From Ga0077527 sp964533495 (GTDB lineage: Bacteria > Pseudomonadota > Gammaproteobacteria > Burkholderiales > SG8-41), in the NCBI GenBank assembly GCA_964533495.1, contig CAZHJU010000011.1, forward strand, positions 1 through 64,000: a stretch of DNA of 64,000 nt. The letters are read 5' to 3'. Positions 44,146-54,174 of the stretch are shown piece by piece (the first letter of the stretch is position 1; every line of letters begins with the position of its first letter). The notes under the pieces were generated by a model, which was not told the origin of the DNA, made no database searches, and was given only the letters and a program-made list of their open reading frames with translations. Both the position numbers and the translations under genes were made by a program.

Positions 44146-44733
44146 TCAGCGGCCGCGGCGCGGGCCGAGACGGATGCCGTGCACTTCCAGCGGCAGGCCG
44201 GTGGCGTCGTCAAATTCGGCGGCGGCCTCGACCGCGCGGCGCGCCAGCGCCTCAGCGCCGAGTCCGGGCGTGTCGTAGAGCGCGTGCAGCGCGCCCATCG
44301 CGTAGGGGCTGCCGCTGCCGAAGGCGTAGTAGCGCGTGAATTCCTGCACCGTGCGGTGCGCGACGACGCCGAAGATGCCGTGGCGGTTGGCGATCAGCGT
44401 GTCGAAGCGCGTCGATTCGAGCGGCTCGTCCTCGTGCGCGCCGGGCAGCAGGTGGTAGTCGCTTTTCAGCGCCGCGTGCAGCGCCTGCCAGGTGCGGAAG
44501 ATGTCCAGCGGCGTGCCGAAGCGGGCGCGCGCCTTCGGCCGCGCGAAGTAGTCGCGCAGGATGGTCTTAAAGGTGGCGTTGCCGGTGAGCCCGAGCCAGG
44601 TGTCGCCGACCTGCAGCAGCTTGCCGTTGTTGGCGACGTAGTCGGCGGTTTCCTTGGCCGGACCCCACTTGGTCATGGTGTCCGCCGCGATGGCGGCGCG
44701 GCCGCCCTTGCGGACGACGACGATGGTGGTCAT
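44146..44733 (-). CDS. Proteasome-like Ntn hydrolase (BPH/HslV-type)
   Basis: 195 residues. The start MTTIVVVRKGGRAAIAADTM places the catalytic Thr directly after the initiator Met and Asp17 of the proteasome triad. GDTWLGLTGNATF and YYAFGSGSPYAMGALHALYD match the beta-type proteasome fold. The length and lack of an hslU neighbour fit the betaproteobacterial proteasome homologue (BPH) described from Thiobacillus and Cupriavidus. HslV proper is shorter and sits beside hslU. It probably forms a self-compartmentalised peptidase; substrates are not known. Confidence 0.82.
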   Translation of the reverse strand: MTTIVVVRKGGRAAIAADTMTKWGPAKETADYVANNGKLLQVGDTWLGLTGNATFKTILRDYFARPKARARFGTPLDIFRTWQALHAALKSDYHLLPGAHEDEPLESTRFDTLIANRHGIFGVVAHRTVQEFTRYYAFGSGSPYAMGALHALYDTPGLGAEALARRAVEAAAEFDDATGLPLEVHGIRLGPRRGR

Positions 44734-44748
44734 GCGGGGCGCTTCGGG

Positions 44749-45057
44749 TCAGCCGAAATGGCAGACGTAGTGCAGCGGCTCGGCGGGCTCGATGTCGAAG
44801 CCCGATTTGCCGGGCACGTCGAAGCTGTCGCCGGCCTTGAGCGGACGCCAGTCGCCGCCCGCGGGCCGCCAGCGGCCGCTGCCGGCGACGATTTCCATGC
44901 GCTCGGGGGCGTCGGTGTTGAAGGTCAGCGTCGAGGGCAGGATCACGCCGACCGATTTGCGGCTGCCGTCCGCGAGCTGCAGGTTGTGGCTGACGCACTT
45001 GCCGTCGAAATAGACGTTGGCTTTCTTGACGACGGACACGTTGTCGAACTGGGACAT
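44749..45057 (-). CDS. ppnP: Pyrimidine/purine nucleoside phosphorylase PpnP
   Basis: 102 residues of the former UPF0345/DUF1255 family. The single-domain cupin is shown by SVVKKANVYFDGKCVSHNL, GVILPSTLTFNTDAPERMEI and KAGDSFDVPGKSGFDI. It splits nucleosides by phosphorolysis. It ends 15 bp before the proteasome-like gene and may be co-transcribed with it. Confidence 0.9.
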   Translation of the reverse strand: MSQFDNVSVVKKANVYFDGKCVSHNLQLADGSRKSVGVILPSTLTFNTDAPERMEIVAGSGRWRPAGGDWRPLKAGDSFDVPGKSGFDIEPAEPLHYVCHFG

Positions 45058-45075
45058 CGGGGGCTCCGGTGGAGG

Positions 45076-46305
<1,230 letters not shown>

Positions 46306-46333
46306 GATTTGACGGGATGATACGGGATGGTGA

Positions 46334-47257
46334 TTATTTCGGTTCAACCTTGCCGAGCAGCAGGTATTCCATCAACGCTTTCTGCGCGTGCAGGCGGTTC
46401 TCGGCCTCGTCCCAGACCACGCTCTGCGGGCCGTCGATGACTTCGGCGGTGACTTCCTCGCCGCGGTGCGCGGGCAGGCAGTGCATGAAGAGGGCGTCCT
46501 TCTTCGCGGCGCGCATCATGTCGGCGTCGACGCACCAGTCCTCGAAGATGCGCTTGCGCTCCTCGTTCTCGGCCTCGAAGCCCATGCTGGTCCAGACGTC
46601 GGTGGTGACGAGATCGGCGTCGCGCACCGCGTCCATCGGATCCTTGAATTCCTCGTAATGGTCGGTGCCGTAGAGGCCGGCGCGCTCGGGCTCGACTTCG
46701 TAGCCGGGCGGCGTCGACACGTGGACGTTGAAGCCCAGCACCTCGGCCGCCTGCAGCCAGGTGTTGCAGACGTTGTTGGAGTCGCCGATCCAGGCCACGG
46801 TCCTGCCGCGGATCGGGCCGCGGTGCTCGATGAAGGTATAGATGTCGGCGAGGATCTGGCAGGGGTGGTATTCGTTGGTCAGGCCGTTGATGAGGGGGAC
46901 CCGCGAGTGCGCGGCGAAACGCTCGATGATTTCCTGCTCGAAGGTGCGGATCATCACGAGGTCGACCATGCGCGTGATCACGCGCGCCATGTCCTCGACC
47001 GGCTCGCCGCGGCTGATCTGCGTGTCGGTGGCGGTCAGGTTGATCACCGAGCCGCCCATCTGCAGCATGCCGGCCTCGAAGGAGACGCGTGTGCGCGTGG
47101 ACTGCTTCTCGAAGATCATCGCCAGCGTGCGGTCGTGCAGCGGCAGGTACGGCTCGTAGCGCTTGAAGCGCTCCTTGATCCATTTCACGCGCGCGAAGAC
47201 GTGGTCGTATTCCGCCGCGGTGAAATCCTTGAACTGGAGGTAATGGCGCAGTTGCAT
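46334..47257 (-). CDS. argF: Ornithine carbamoyltransferase
   Basis: 307 residues. The carbamoyl-phosphate loop is FEKQSTRTRVSFEAGML (STRTR), and the ornithine site is DVWTSMGFEAE and MHCLPAHRGEEVT. It converts ornithine to citrulline. argD lies upstream by 32 bp and argG downstream. Confidence 0.96.
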   Translation of the reverse strand: MQLRHYLQFKDFTAAEYDHVFARVKWIKERFKRYEPYLPLHDRTLAMIFEKQSTRTRVSFEAGMLQMGGSVINLTATDTQISRGEPVEDMARVITRMVDLVMIRTFEQEIIERFAAHSRVPLINGLTNEYHPCQILADIYTFIEHRGPIRGRTVAWIGDSNNVCNTWLQAAEVLGFNVHVSTPPGYEVEPERAGLYGTDHYEEFKDPMDAVRDADLVTTDVWTSMGFEAENEERKRIFEDWCVDADMMRAAKKDALFMHCLPAHRGEEVTAEVIDGPQSVVWDEAENRLHAQKALMEYLLLGKVEPK

Positions 47258-47289
47258 GGCGTTTCCGGGGCGCGGCGTCCGCGCCCCGC

Positions 47290-48489
47290 TCAGGCGGCCG
47301 CGGGCTGCGGCGCGGCCTGTTTCGAGAGTTCGTCTTTAATCAGCGGAGCCAGGCCGTCGACCAGGTGCAGCGCGTTCTCGCGCGTGAAGGTCAGCGGCGG
47401 CAGCAGCCGGATTACGTTGTCGGCGGTGACGTTGATCAGCAGGCCGGCGTGCAGCGCGCGCCCGACGATGTCCTTGCAGGGCTTGTCGAGTTCGATGCCG
47501 ATCAGCATGCCCTTGCCGCGGATGTCGCGGATGCCGGCCAGTCCGGCCAGCCGCTCGCGCAGCTGCGCGCGGATGAAGTCGCCCATCGCCTCGGCGTTCT
47601 GCATCAACCTGTCGTCCTCGATGATCGCCAGCGTCGCCAGCGCCGCGGCGCAGACCAGCGGGTTGCCGCCGAAGGTCGAGCCGTGGTGGCCGGGCTTGAA
47701 CAGCGCCGCGGCGGGGCCGGCGGCGAGGCAGGCGCCGATGGGCACACCGTTGCCGAGGCCCTTGGCCAGCGACATCACGTCGGGCTTCACGCCGGAATGC
47801 TGGAAGGCGAACCATTTGCCGGTGCGGGCGATGCCGCTCTGCACCTCGTCGAGCATCAGCAGCCAGCCGTTGGCGTCGCAGATTTTGCGCAGGCCCTTCA
47901 GGTAGCCGTCGTTGCAGACGTTGACGCCGCCTTCGCCCTGGATCAGCTCGACCAGCACGGCGACGACGTTGCGGTTGTTCTCGGCGACCCGGCGCACGGC
48001 CTCGAGGTCGTCGAAGGGCACGCGCACGAAGCCCGCGACCAGCGGTTCGAAACCGGCCTGCACCTTGCGGCTGCCGGTGGCCGACAGCGTGGCGATGGTG
48101 CGGCCGTGGAAGGCGTGCTCGAGCACGACGATGGCCGGCGACTCGACGCCCTTCTGGTGGCCGTAGAGCCGCGCGAGTTTGATCGCCGCCTCGTTGGCCT
48201 CGCAGCCGGAGTTGCAGAAGAACACGTTGTCCATGCCGGACAGTGCGGCGAGCCGGTCGGCGAGCTGCTCCTGCAGCGCGATGCCGTAGATGTTGGAGGT
48301 GTGCACCAGCTTGCCCGCCTGCGCCTGCAGCGCGGCGGTGTAGCGGGGGTGGCAATGGCCCAGCCCGCACACGGCGACACCGGCCAGCGCGTCGAGATAG
48401 CGCTTGCCCGCGGTGTCCCAGAGCCAGACGCCCTCACCGCGTTCGAATGCGACCGGCAGCCGGCCGTAGGTGTTCATCACGTGAGACAT
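47290..48489 (-). CDS. argD: Acetylornithine aminotransferase
   Basis: 399 residues. A PLP class III fold: DNVFFCNSGCEANEAAIKLAR, LMLDEVQSGIARTGKWFAFQ, and the PLP-lysine region DVMSLAKGLGNGVPIGACLA. It supplies N-acetylornithine in arginine synthesis (and may also act in lysine synthesis). First gene of argD-argF-argG. A hairpin followed by TTTTT lies in its leader. Confidence 0.93.
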   Translation of the reverse strand: MSHVMNTYGRLPVAFERGEGVWLWDTAGKRYLDALAGVAVCGLGHCHPRYTAALQAQAGKLVHTSNIYGIALQEQLADRLAALSGMDNVFFCNSGCEANEAAIKLARLYGHQKGVESPAIVVLEHAFHGRTIATLSATGSRKVQAGFEPLVAGFVRVPFDDLEAVRRVAENNRNVVAVLVELIQGEGGVNVCNDGYLKGLRKICDANGWLLMLDEVQSGIARTGKWFAFQHSGVKPDVMSLAKGLGNGVPIGACLAAGPAAALFKPGHHGSTFGGNPLVCAAALATLAIIEDDRLMQNAEAMGDFIRAQLRERLAGLAGIRDIRGKGMLIGIELDKPCKDIVGRALHAGLLINVTADNVIRLLPPLTFTRENALHLVDGLAPLIKDELSKQAAPQPAAA

Positions 48490-48502
48490 GGTGCATCGAT
48501 CT

Positions 48503-48534
48503 CCACAAAAACAGACGGCGGCCTCACGCCGCCG
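48503..48534 (-). promoter_or_regulatory. Terminator-like hairpin in the argD leader
   Basis: On the minus strand CGGCGGC-GTGAG-GCCGCCG is followed by TCTGTTTTTG. It ends about 14 bases before the argD start, so it could be an attenuator of the arginine operon. No leader peptide with Arg codons was recognised. Confidence 0.4.
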
Positions 48535-48662
48535 GTGGGACTATTCTTATCCACCCCGTTTTGCTTGGCAAGCGAAATTTCCGCGGTTTTCAGAGCGGAA
48601 ACAGGGGTGTTCTGCTAGACTTTTTGGCAACGATAACAAGCCTGCCGGAAGGCACTCCATCC

Positions 48663-49007
48663 ATGTTCAACGGCGCACCTGAAATCGTCATCCAGGGGAT
48701 CACCGAATCCGGCGAAACTTTCCGGCCCAGCGACTGGGCGGAGCGCCTGAGCGGCATGCTGTCCGTGTTCGGCGAGGATGGCCATCTGGCCTATTCGCCT
48801 TTCCTCAAGCCGATTTTTGCGGGGGGCATCCACTGCGTGGCGGTGGACCGGGTGCTGGAGAACCGCAATCCCGCGGCCTTCGAATTCCTGCTGCAGTTTG
48901 CCCGCGACAACCGCCTGACGATGCGGCCGGGGCGCAAGGCCAAGCGTCCCGAGGATCTGCTTGCCGCAGCGGCGCCGTCCGGCATGAACCCGGCTGCCGG
49001 CGCCTGA
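48663..49007 (+). CDS. DUF3579 family protein
   Basis: 114 residues from the ATG at 48663. Conserved parts are EIVIQGITESGETFRPSDWA, GHLAYSPFLKPIFAGGIHCV and LLQFARDNRLTMRPGR. These match DUF3579, a betaproteobacterial family often located next to argD. Function unknown. It is divergent from argD and converges with rpsT. Confidence 0.88.
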   Translation: MFNGAPEIVIQGITESGETFRPSDWAERLSGMLSVFGEDGHLAYSPFLKPIFAGGIHCVAVDRVLENRNPAAFEFLLQFARDNRLTMRPGRKAKRPEDLLAAAAPSGMNPAAGA

Positions 49008-49073
49008 AAAAAACGGCTTGCCGCGTTACCGTTGCTGCCTGCCGCCGTTCAAATACGGCAGGCTTGCTGCCTG

Positions 49074-49337
49074 CTACGCCATTGCCTTGATGGCGGCGGA
49101 CAGGCGGCTCTTGTGACGGGCCGCGGTGTTCTTATGCATGATGTCCTTGTCGGCGATCGAATCGATCCTGCTGACCGACTGCTGGAAAACGGTCCTGGCG
49201 GCAGCCTTGTCGCCGGCGGCGATGGCCTTGCGCACATCCTTGATCGCGGTGCGCAGCGCGGAACGCTGTGCCATGTTGCTCGCGCGGCGCTTGACGGCCT
49301 GGCGGGCGGCTTTTTTGGCTGAAGCGGTATTGGCCAT
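49074..49337 (-). CDS. rpsT: 30S ribosomal protein S20
   Basis: 87 residues from the ATG at 49337. Typical start MANTASAKKAARQAVKRRAS then NMAQRSALRTAIKDVRKAI. A 16S rRNA-binding helical protein. A weak CGGC/GCCG stem with seven T residues (minus strand) near 49009 may be its terminator. It is divergent from murJ. Confidence 0.95.
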   Translation of the reverse strand: MANTASAKKAARQAVKRRASNMAQRSALRTAIKDVRKAIAAGDKAAARTVFQQSVSRIDSIADKDIMHKNTAARHKSRLSAAIKAMA

Positions 49338-49457
49338 GTAAACTCCGGATTTCTTTGGGGAAATGGGCGATTCGGAAAAGGGCGCAATGATAAAGAATCC
49401 CGGCCTTTTCCGCAAGGTACGCCGCCGCGCCGCCCGGGGCGCCCGTTTTCGGGAATC

Positions 49458-50996
49458 ATGAATCTACTCAAGGCCTTAGCCACGGTCAGCAGCATGACCC
49501 TGCTGTCCCGCGTGCTGGGTTTCGTGCGCGACGCGGTCATTGCCCGGGTGTTCGGCGCCGGCCTGATGACCGACGCCTTCTTCGTCGCCTTCAAGATTCC
49601 CAACCTGCTGCGCCGGCTGTTTGCCGAGGGCGCGTTCTCGCAGGCCTTCGTGCCGATCCTCGCCGAATACAAGAACCGCCGCGGCGAGGCGGAAACCCGC
49701 GCCCTGGTCGATCACGTCGCCGGCGTGCTGGCCCTGGCGCTGGTCGCGGTGACGGTTGCCGGCGTGCTCGCGGCGTCCTGGATCGTGGCCATCAGCGCCC
49801 CGGGGTTCCTGCCGACGCCGGAAAAATTCGCGCTGACCGTCGACCTGCTGCGCATCGTCTTTCCGTACATCCTGTTCATCGCGCTGACCGCGCTGGCCGG
49901 CGGCATCCTCAACACCTGGAGCCGTTTCGCGGTGCCGGCCTTCACGCCGGTGCTGCTCAACCTGTCGTTCATCGGCTTTGCGCTGTTCGCCGCGCCCTTC
50001 TTCGATCCGCCGGTGAAGGCGCTGGCCTGGGCGGTGTTCTGCGGCGGCCTGCTGCAGCTCGCGTTCCAGCTGCCCTTCCTTGCGCGCATCGGCATGCTGC
50101 CGCGCCTGCGTCCGGGTTTCCGCGACGAGGGCGTGCGCCGGGTGCTGAAGCAGATGGCGCCGGCGGTGTTCGGCGTGTCGGTGGGTCAGGTCAGCCTGCT
50201 GATCAACAACATCTTCGCCTCCTTCCTGGTGACCGGCAGCGTGACCTGGCTTTATTTCGCCGACCGCCTGATGGAATTTCCCGCCGGCCTGCTCGGCGTC
50301 GCGCTGGGGACCATCCTGCTGCCCAGCCTCGCGAAATGCCATGCCGAGCGGTCGGACGGCGCCTATTCGGAGCTGCTCGACTGGGGGCTGCGCCTGACGC
50401 TGCTGCTGGCGGTGCCGGCCGCCGTCGCGCTGGCGCTGCTGGCGGTGCCGCTGATCGCCACGCTGTTCCATTACGGCGCGTTCACCGCGACCGACGTCGT
50501 CAACACGCGCAATGCCGTGATCGCCTATTCGGTCGGCCTCGTCGGCCTCATCGCGGTGAAAGTGCTGGCGCCGGGTTTTTACGCGAAGCAGGACATCCGC
50601 ACGCCGGTGAAATTCGCGGTGGTGACGCTGGTCGCCACGCAACTGATGAATCTCGTGTTCATCTGGGAGCTGCGCCACGCCGGGCTTGCATTGGCGATCA
50701 GCCTCGGCGCCTGCCTCAACGCGGGCCTGCTGCTGCGCGGCCTGTGCCGCCGCGCGATTTACGTGCCGCAGCCGGGCTGGGGCCTGTTCGCCGCCAAGCT
50801 GCTGCTCGCGGTCTGCGCGATGGCGGCGGTGCTGCGGTTCTGCGCGGGTTCCGATGCGGCGTGGCTGGCCGCCGGCGCGGTCGAGCGCGTGGGCCGGCTG
50901 GCGCTGCTGGTGCTTGCCGGCGCGGGTTCGTATTTCGCCGCGCTGTGGCTGATGGGATTCCGGCTGCGCGATTTTGCGCGGCGCGGCGCGGGTTGA
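49458..50996 (+). CDS. murJ: Lipid II flippase MurJ
   Basis: 512 residues with about 14 membrane segments. The family start is NLLKALATVSSMTLLSRVLG followed by GAGLMTDAFFVAFKIPNLLRRLFAEGAF. SLAKCHAERSDGAYSELLDW and RTPVKFAVVTLVATQ follow. It flips lipid II in peptidoglycan synthesis. It is transcribed divergently from rpsT, a common arrangement. Confidence 0.95.
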   Translation: MNLLKALATVSSMTLLSRVLGFVRDAVIARVFGAGLMTDAFFVAFKIPNLLRRLFAEGAFSQAFVPILAEYKNRRGEAETRALVDHVAGVLALALVAVTVAGVLAASWIVAISAPGFLPTPEKFALTVDLLRIVFPYILFIALTALAGGILNTWSRFAVPAFTPVLLNLSFIGFALFAAPFFDPPVKALAWAVFCGGLLQLAFQLPFLARIGMLPRLRPGFRDEGVRRVLKQMAPAVFGVSVGQVSLLINNIFASFLVTGSVTWLYFADRLMEFPAGLLGVALGTILLPSLAKCHAERSDGAYSELLDWGLRLTLLLAVPAAVALALLAVPLIATLFHYGAFTATDVVNTRNAVIAYSVGLVGLIAVKVLAPGFYAKQDIRTPVKFAVVTLVATQLMNLVFIWELRHAGLALAISLGACLNAGLLLRGLCRRAIYVPQPGWGLFAAKLLLAVCAMAAVLRFCAGSDAAWLAAGAVERVGRLALLVLAGAGSYFAALWLMGFRLRDFARRGAG

Positions 50997-51173
50997 TCCA
51001 CGCTTGATCGAACCGCTTTACCGGATCTTTGCGCTTGCTTGTGCGCAGGCGGCTTAGCCGGTAGATTCACCGTGGGCGCGAGCTCGCGCGCGTCCCGAAC
51101 ATCCGTTCCGGCATTCGATCATCCCTGTTGCCGGCAACTTTTCATCTTAATCGTGCATTAAGGAGGTTTGTTT

Positions 51174-52271
51174 ATGGACAGACGTCAATTCATCAAGGCC
51201 GGCGCCGTGCTGCCGGCCGCCGCCGCGGTATCGGGACTGCCCGCGCTGGCCGCGGCAAAAACGGGCGACACCTGGCGCCTATACGAGGTGACCACCGAAG
51301 TCACGGTGCTGCAGGCTGCGGGCGCGACGCGGGTATGGCTGCCGGTGCCGCTCGCCGCCGACACCGTCTATCAGAAAAGCCTCGGCGACAGCTGGTCGGC
51401 CGAGGGCGGCAAGGTGAGCTACGGCCGCGATCCGAAATACGGCGCAGGCATCGTGACCGCGGAATTTCCGGAGTCCGCGCGCAAGCCCGTGCTGAAGCTG
51501 ACCAGCCGCTTCGCCACCCGCGAGTACGCGGTCGATCTCTCGAAACCCTCGAAACCGAAGCCGGAAAGCCGCGCGCTGCTGGCGCTGTACACCGCGCCCA
51601 CCGACCTGATTCCCACCGACGGCATCGTGCGCAAGACCGCGCAGGACATCACCCGCGGTGCGAAGACCGACGTCGACAAGGCGCGCGCGATCTACGAATG
51701 GGTCGTCGAGAACACGGTGCGCGATCCGAACGTGCGCGGCTGCGGCGTGGGCGACGTCAAGTCGATGCTCGAGAGCAGGGATCTCAGCGGCAAGTGCGCC
51801 GATCTCAACGCGCTGTTCGTCGGGCTGGCGCGCGCCGCCGGGATTCCGGCGCGCGACGTCTACGGCGTGCGCGTGGCCAAGTCGGATTACGGCTACCGCA
51901 GCCTCGGCGCGGGAACCCCGAACATCACCAAGGCGCAGCATTGCCGCGCGGAGTTCTATTCGTCGGCCCACGGCTGGGTGCCGGTCGATCCGGCGGACGT
52001 GCGCAAGGTGATCCTCGAGGAGAAGCCCGGCGGCCAGCTCACGCTTGCCGACGAGCCGGTGAAGAAGGCGCGGGCGCGGCTGTTCGGCTCCTGGGAGATG
52101 AACTGGCTGGCGTACAACTACGCGCACGATCTCGTGCTGCCCGGCGCGTCCCGCGGCAAGGTCGGGTTCTTCATGTACCCGAACGGGGAGACGGCGCAGG
52201 GCCGCATCGACAGCCTCGATCCCGACGATTTCAAGTACACGATCACCGCGCGCGAGATCAAGGCGGCCTGA
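51174..52271 (+). CDS. Transglutaminase-like domain protein with Tat-type signal
   Basis: 365 residues from the ATG at 51174, which has a consensus AAGGAGGT ribosome site. An N-terminal MDRRQFIKAGAVLPAAAAVS (Tat-like twin Arg) precedes an Ig-like region and a transglutaminase core with Cys in DLSGKCADLNALFVGLARAAG, then His and Asp in FYSSAHGWVPVDPAD. Periplasmic transglutaminase-like proteases or amidases are likely; the substrate is unknown. The thioredoxin-like gene starts 3 bp after its stop. Confidence 0.85.
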   Translation: MDRRQFIKAGAVLPAAAAVSGLPALAAAKTGDTWRLYEVTTEVTVLQAAGATRVWLPVPLAADTVYQKSLGDSWSAEGGKVSYGRDPKYGAGIVTAEFPESARKPVLKLTSRFATREYAVDLSKPSKPKPESRALLALYTAPTDLIPTDGIVRKTAQDITRGAKTDVDKARAIYEWVVENTVRDPNVRGCGVGDVKSMLESRDLSGKCADLNALFVGLARAAGIPARDVYGVRVAKSDYGYRSLGAGTPNITKAQHCRAEFYSSAHGWVPVDPADVRKVILEEKPGGQLTLADEPVKKARARLFGSWEMNWLAYNYAHDLVLPGASRGKVGFFMYPNGETAQGRIDSLDPDDFKYTITAREIKAA

Positions 52272-52274
52272 TCC

Positions 52275-52853
52275 GTGCCGGCGGCGATGTTCCGCGGCCG
52301 CGGGCGCAAAGCCCGCGGCCGTGTTTTTTCCGGGAACGCGGCGCGCGGGTTTTGCGCACTCCTGATCTGCGCGGTGACGCTGGCGCTGGCGCCGGGCCCG
52401 GCCGCGGCCGCGGAACCGAAACCCTGGAGCGGCGGCGCCGCGCCGCCGCTGGCGCTGACCGGCATCGACGGCAAGGGGCACGATCTCGCCGCCTACCGCG
52501 GCAAGGTGGTCGTGGTGAATTTCTGGGCCACCTGGTGCGAACCCTGTCGCGACGAAATGCCTTCGCTGGAGCGCTTGCAGAAAAAGATCGGCGTGCAGCG
52601 GCTGGCGGTGCTCGCGGTCAATGTCGACGAGCCGGAATCGCGCATTCGCAGGTTCCTGGAGCGGACTCCGCTGGTGTTCCCGGTGCTGACCGATCCGGAG
52701 CGCAGGGCGACGAAGGCGTGGAACGTGCGCGTCCTGCCGGCGACTTTCATCGTCGGCCGCGACGGGCGCATCCGCTACAGCGTCGTCGGGGAGGCGGTGT
52801 GGGACGACGCGCGCACGACCGGCCTGGTTTCGGGGCTGGCGGCGGACCGCTAG
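52275..52853 (+). CDS. TlpA-like thioredoxin-fold protein
   Basis: 192 residues from a GTG at 52275; an ATG at 52287 gives 188. A signal or anchor segment (FCALLICAVTLALAPGPAAA) precedes a thioredoxin fold with the redox pair WATWCEPCRDEMPSL and a cis-Pro at VLPATFIVGRDGRIR. It acts in the periplasm as a TlpA/ResA-type disulfide reductase. It is in an operon with the transglutaminase-like gene. Confidence 0.87.
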   Translation: MPAAMFRGRGRKARGRVFSGNAARGFCALLICAVTLALAPGPAAAAEPKPWSGGAAPPLALTGIDGKGHDLAAYRGKVVVVNFWATWCEPCRDEMPSLERLQKKIGVQRLAVLAVNVDEPESRIRRFLERTPLVFPVLTDPERRATKAWNVRVLPATFIVGRDGRIRYSVVGEAVWDDARTTGLVSGLAADR

Positions 52854-52866
52854 ATCCAGGCGCGCT

Positions 52867-54114
52867 TCAGCAGTCGTCGCGCGCGAGGCGGACGCCGCTG
52901 AATTGCCAGCGCGCGGCGGACGGAAAGAAGTTGCGGTAAGTCTTCCGGATGTGCGACTGCGGCGTCGCGCAGGATCCGCCGCGCAGGACGTACTGGTTGG
53001 ACATGAACTTCCCGTTGTATTCACCGACGGCGCCTGCGGCCGCGCGATAGCCGGGATAAGGCGCGTAGGCGCTCTGCGTCCATTCCCAGACGCCGCCGAG
53101 CATCGCGGCGAGCGGATCGTGGCCGGAGGCGCGGGGATGCAGCTCGCCCGATTCGGAAAAATGTCCGTCCCCTGGCGCGGCGCCGGCGGCGACTTCCCAT
53201 TCGAACTCGGTCGGCAGGCGCGCGCCGGCCCAGCGCGCGTAGGCGTCGGCCTCGAACTGGCTGACATGCACGGCCGGGCGCGCCGGATCCAGCGGCTGCA
53301 GTCCATGCAGCGTGTATTCGTGCCAGGCGCCGTCGATCCTGCGCCAGTAGAGCGGTGCTTCCCAGCCGTGCGTGTTCACGGCGACCCACCCGTCCGACAG
53401 CCACAGCGATGGCCGCCGGTAGCCACCGTCCTCGATGAAGCGCAGGTATTCGCCGTTGGTGACGGGCCGGTCGGCGATGGCGAACGGCGCGACGTACTGC
53501 GGATGACGGGGCATTTCGTTGTCGAACGCGAACGCCGCGTCTGCTGCGCCGATTTGCCGCAGGCCTCCGGTGAACGCCGTCCATCCGCAGGCGTCGGGGG
53601 CGGGACCGATGTCGAGCGGCGCTTCGTGATAGGCCGGTGCCAGGGGATTCAGCGACAGCAGGTGCTTGACGTCGGTGAGCACCAGTTCCTGGTGCTGCTG
53701 TTCATGGTTCAGGCCGAGCTCGACCAGCGCGAGCGCCGTTCCGGGCAGGCGGCCGCTGTCGAGCAGCGCGGCCATGCGGACGTCGGTGCGCGCACGGTAG
53801 CGCCGGATGTCCTCCAGCGAGGGGCGCGAGATCAGGCCGCGCTGCGCGCGCGGGAACTGTCCGCCGACCGCGTGGTAGTACGAGTTGTAGAGATAGCGGT
53901 AGCTGCCGTCGAAAGGCTCGTGGTGCTCCGCGTGGGACTCGAGCACGAAGGTCTCGAAGAACCAGGTCGTGTGCGCGAGGTGCCACTTGACCGGGCTCGC
54001 GTCGGGCATCGACTGCAGCGCGCAGTCTTCCGCGGACAGTGCGCCGGCCAGGTTTTCCGTCTGCGCACGCACGGCGGCGTAGCGGGCGGAAAGGCTGTCG
54101 GGCTGTGCGGGCAT
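52867..54114 (-). CDS. egtB: EgtB-type sulfoxide synthase (ergothioneine biosynthesis)
   Basis: 415 residues. An N-terminal DinB-like domain has WHLAHTTWFFETFVL and the iron ligands in NHEQQHQELVLTDVKHLL (HX3HXE). The C-terminal FGE-sulfatase domain has FEVDAYARWAGARLPTEFEWE-type and GGVWEWTQSAYAPYPGYR-type patterns. It forms the C-S bond of ergothioneine. No egtD methyltransferase is next to it. The HX3HXE form argues for EgtB rather than a SenA-type enzyme, but without certainty. Confidence 0.85.
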   Translation of the reverse strand: MPAQPDSLSARYAAVRAQTENLAGALSAEDCALQSMPDASPVKWHLAHTTWFFETFVLESHAEHHEPFDGSYRYLYNSYYHAVGGQFPRAQRGLISRPSLEDIRRYRARTDVRMAALLDSGRLPGTALALVELGLNHEQQHQELVLTDVKHLLSLNPLAPAYHEAPLDIGPAPDACGWTAFTGGLRQIGAADAAFAFDNEMPRHPQYVAPFAIADRPVTNGEYLRFIEDGGYRRPSLWLSDGWVAVNTHGWEAPLYWRRIDGAWHEYTLHGLQPLDPARPAVHVSQFEADAYARWAGARLPTEFEWEVAAGAAPGDGHFSESGELHPRASGHDPLAAMLGGVWEWTQSAYAPYPGYRAAAGAVGEYNGKFMSNQYVLRGGSCATPQSHIRKTYRNFFPSAARWQFSGVRLARDDC

Positions 54115-54174
54115 GATCGGGGTCGCGGACAGTTGGAAACGGGGGATGGGAGCGGGGCGTGCCCGGCCTCCCGA

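Noticed and set aside
44146..44733. HslV assignment for the proteasome-like protein
   Set aside because: It is longer than HslV and no hslU lies beside it; a BPH-type homologue fits better.
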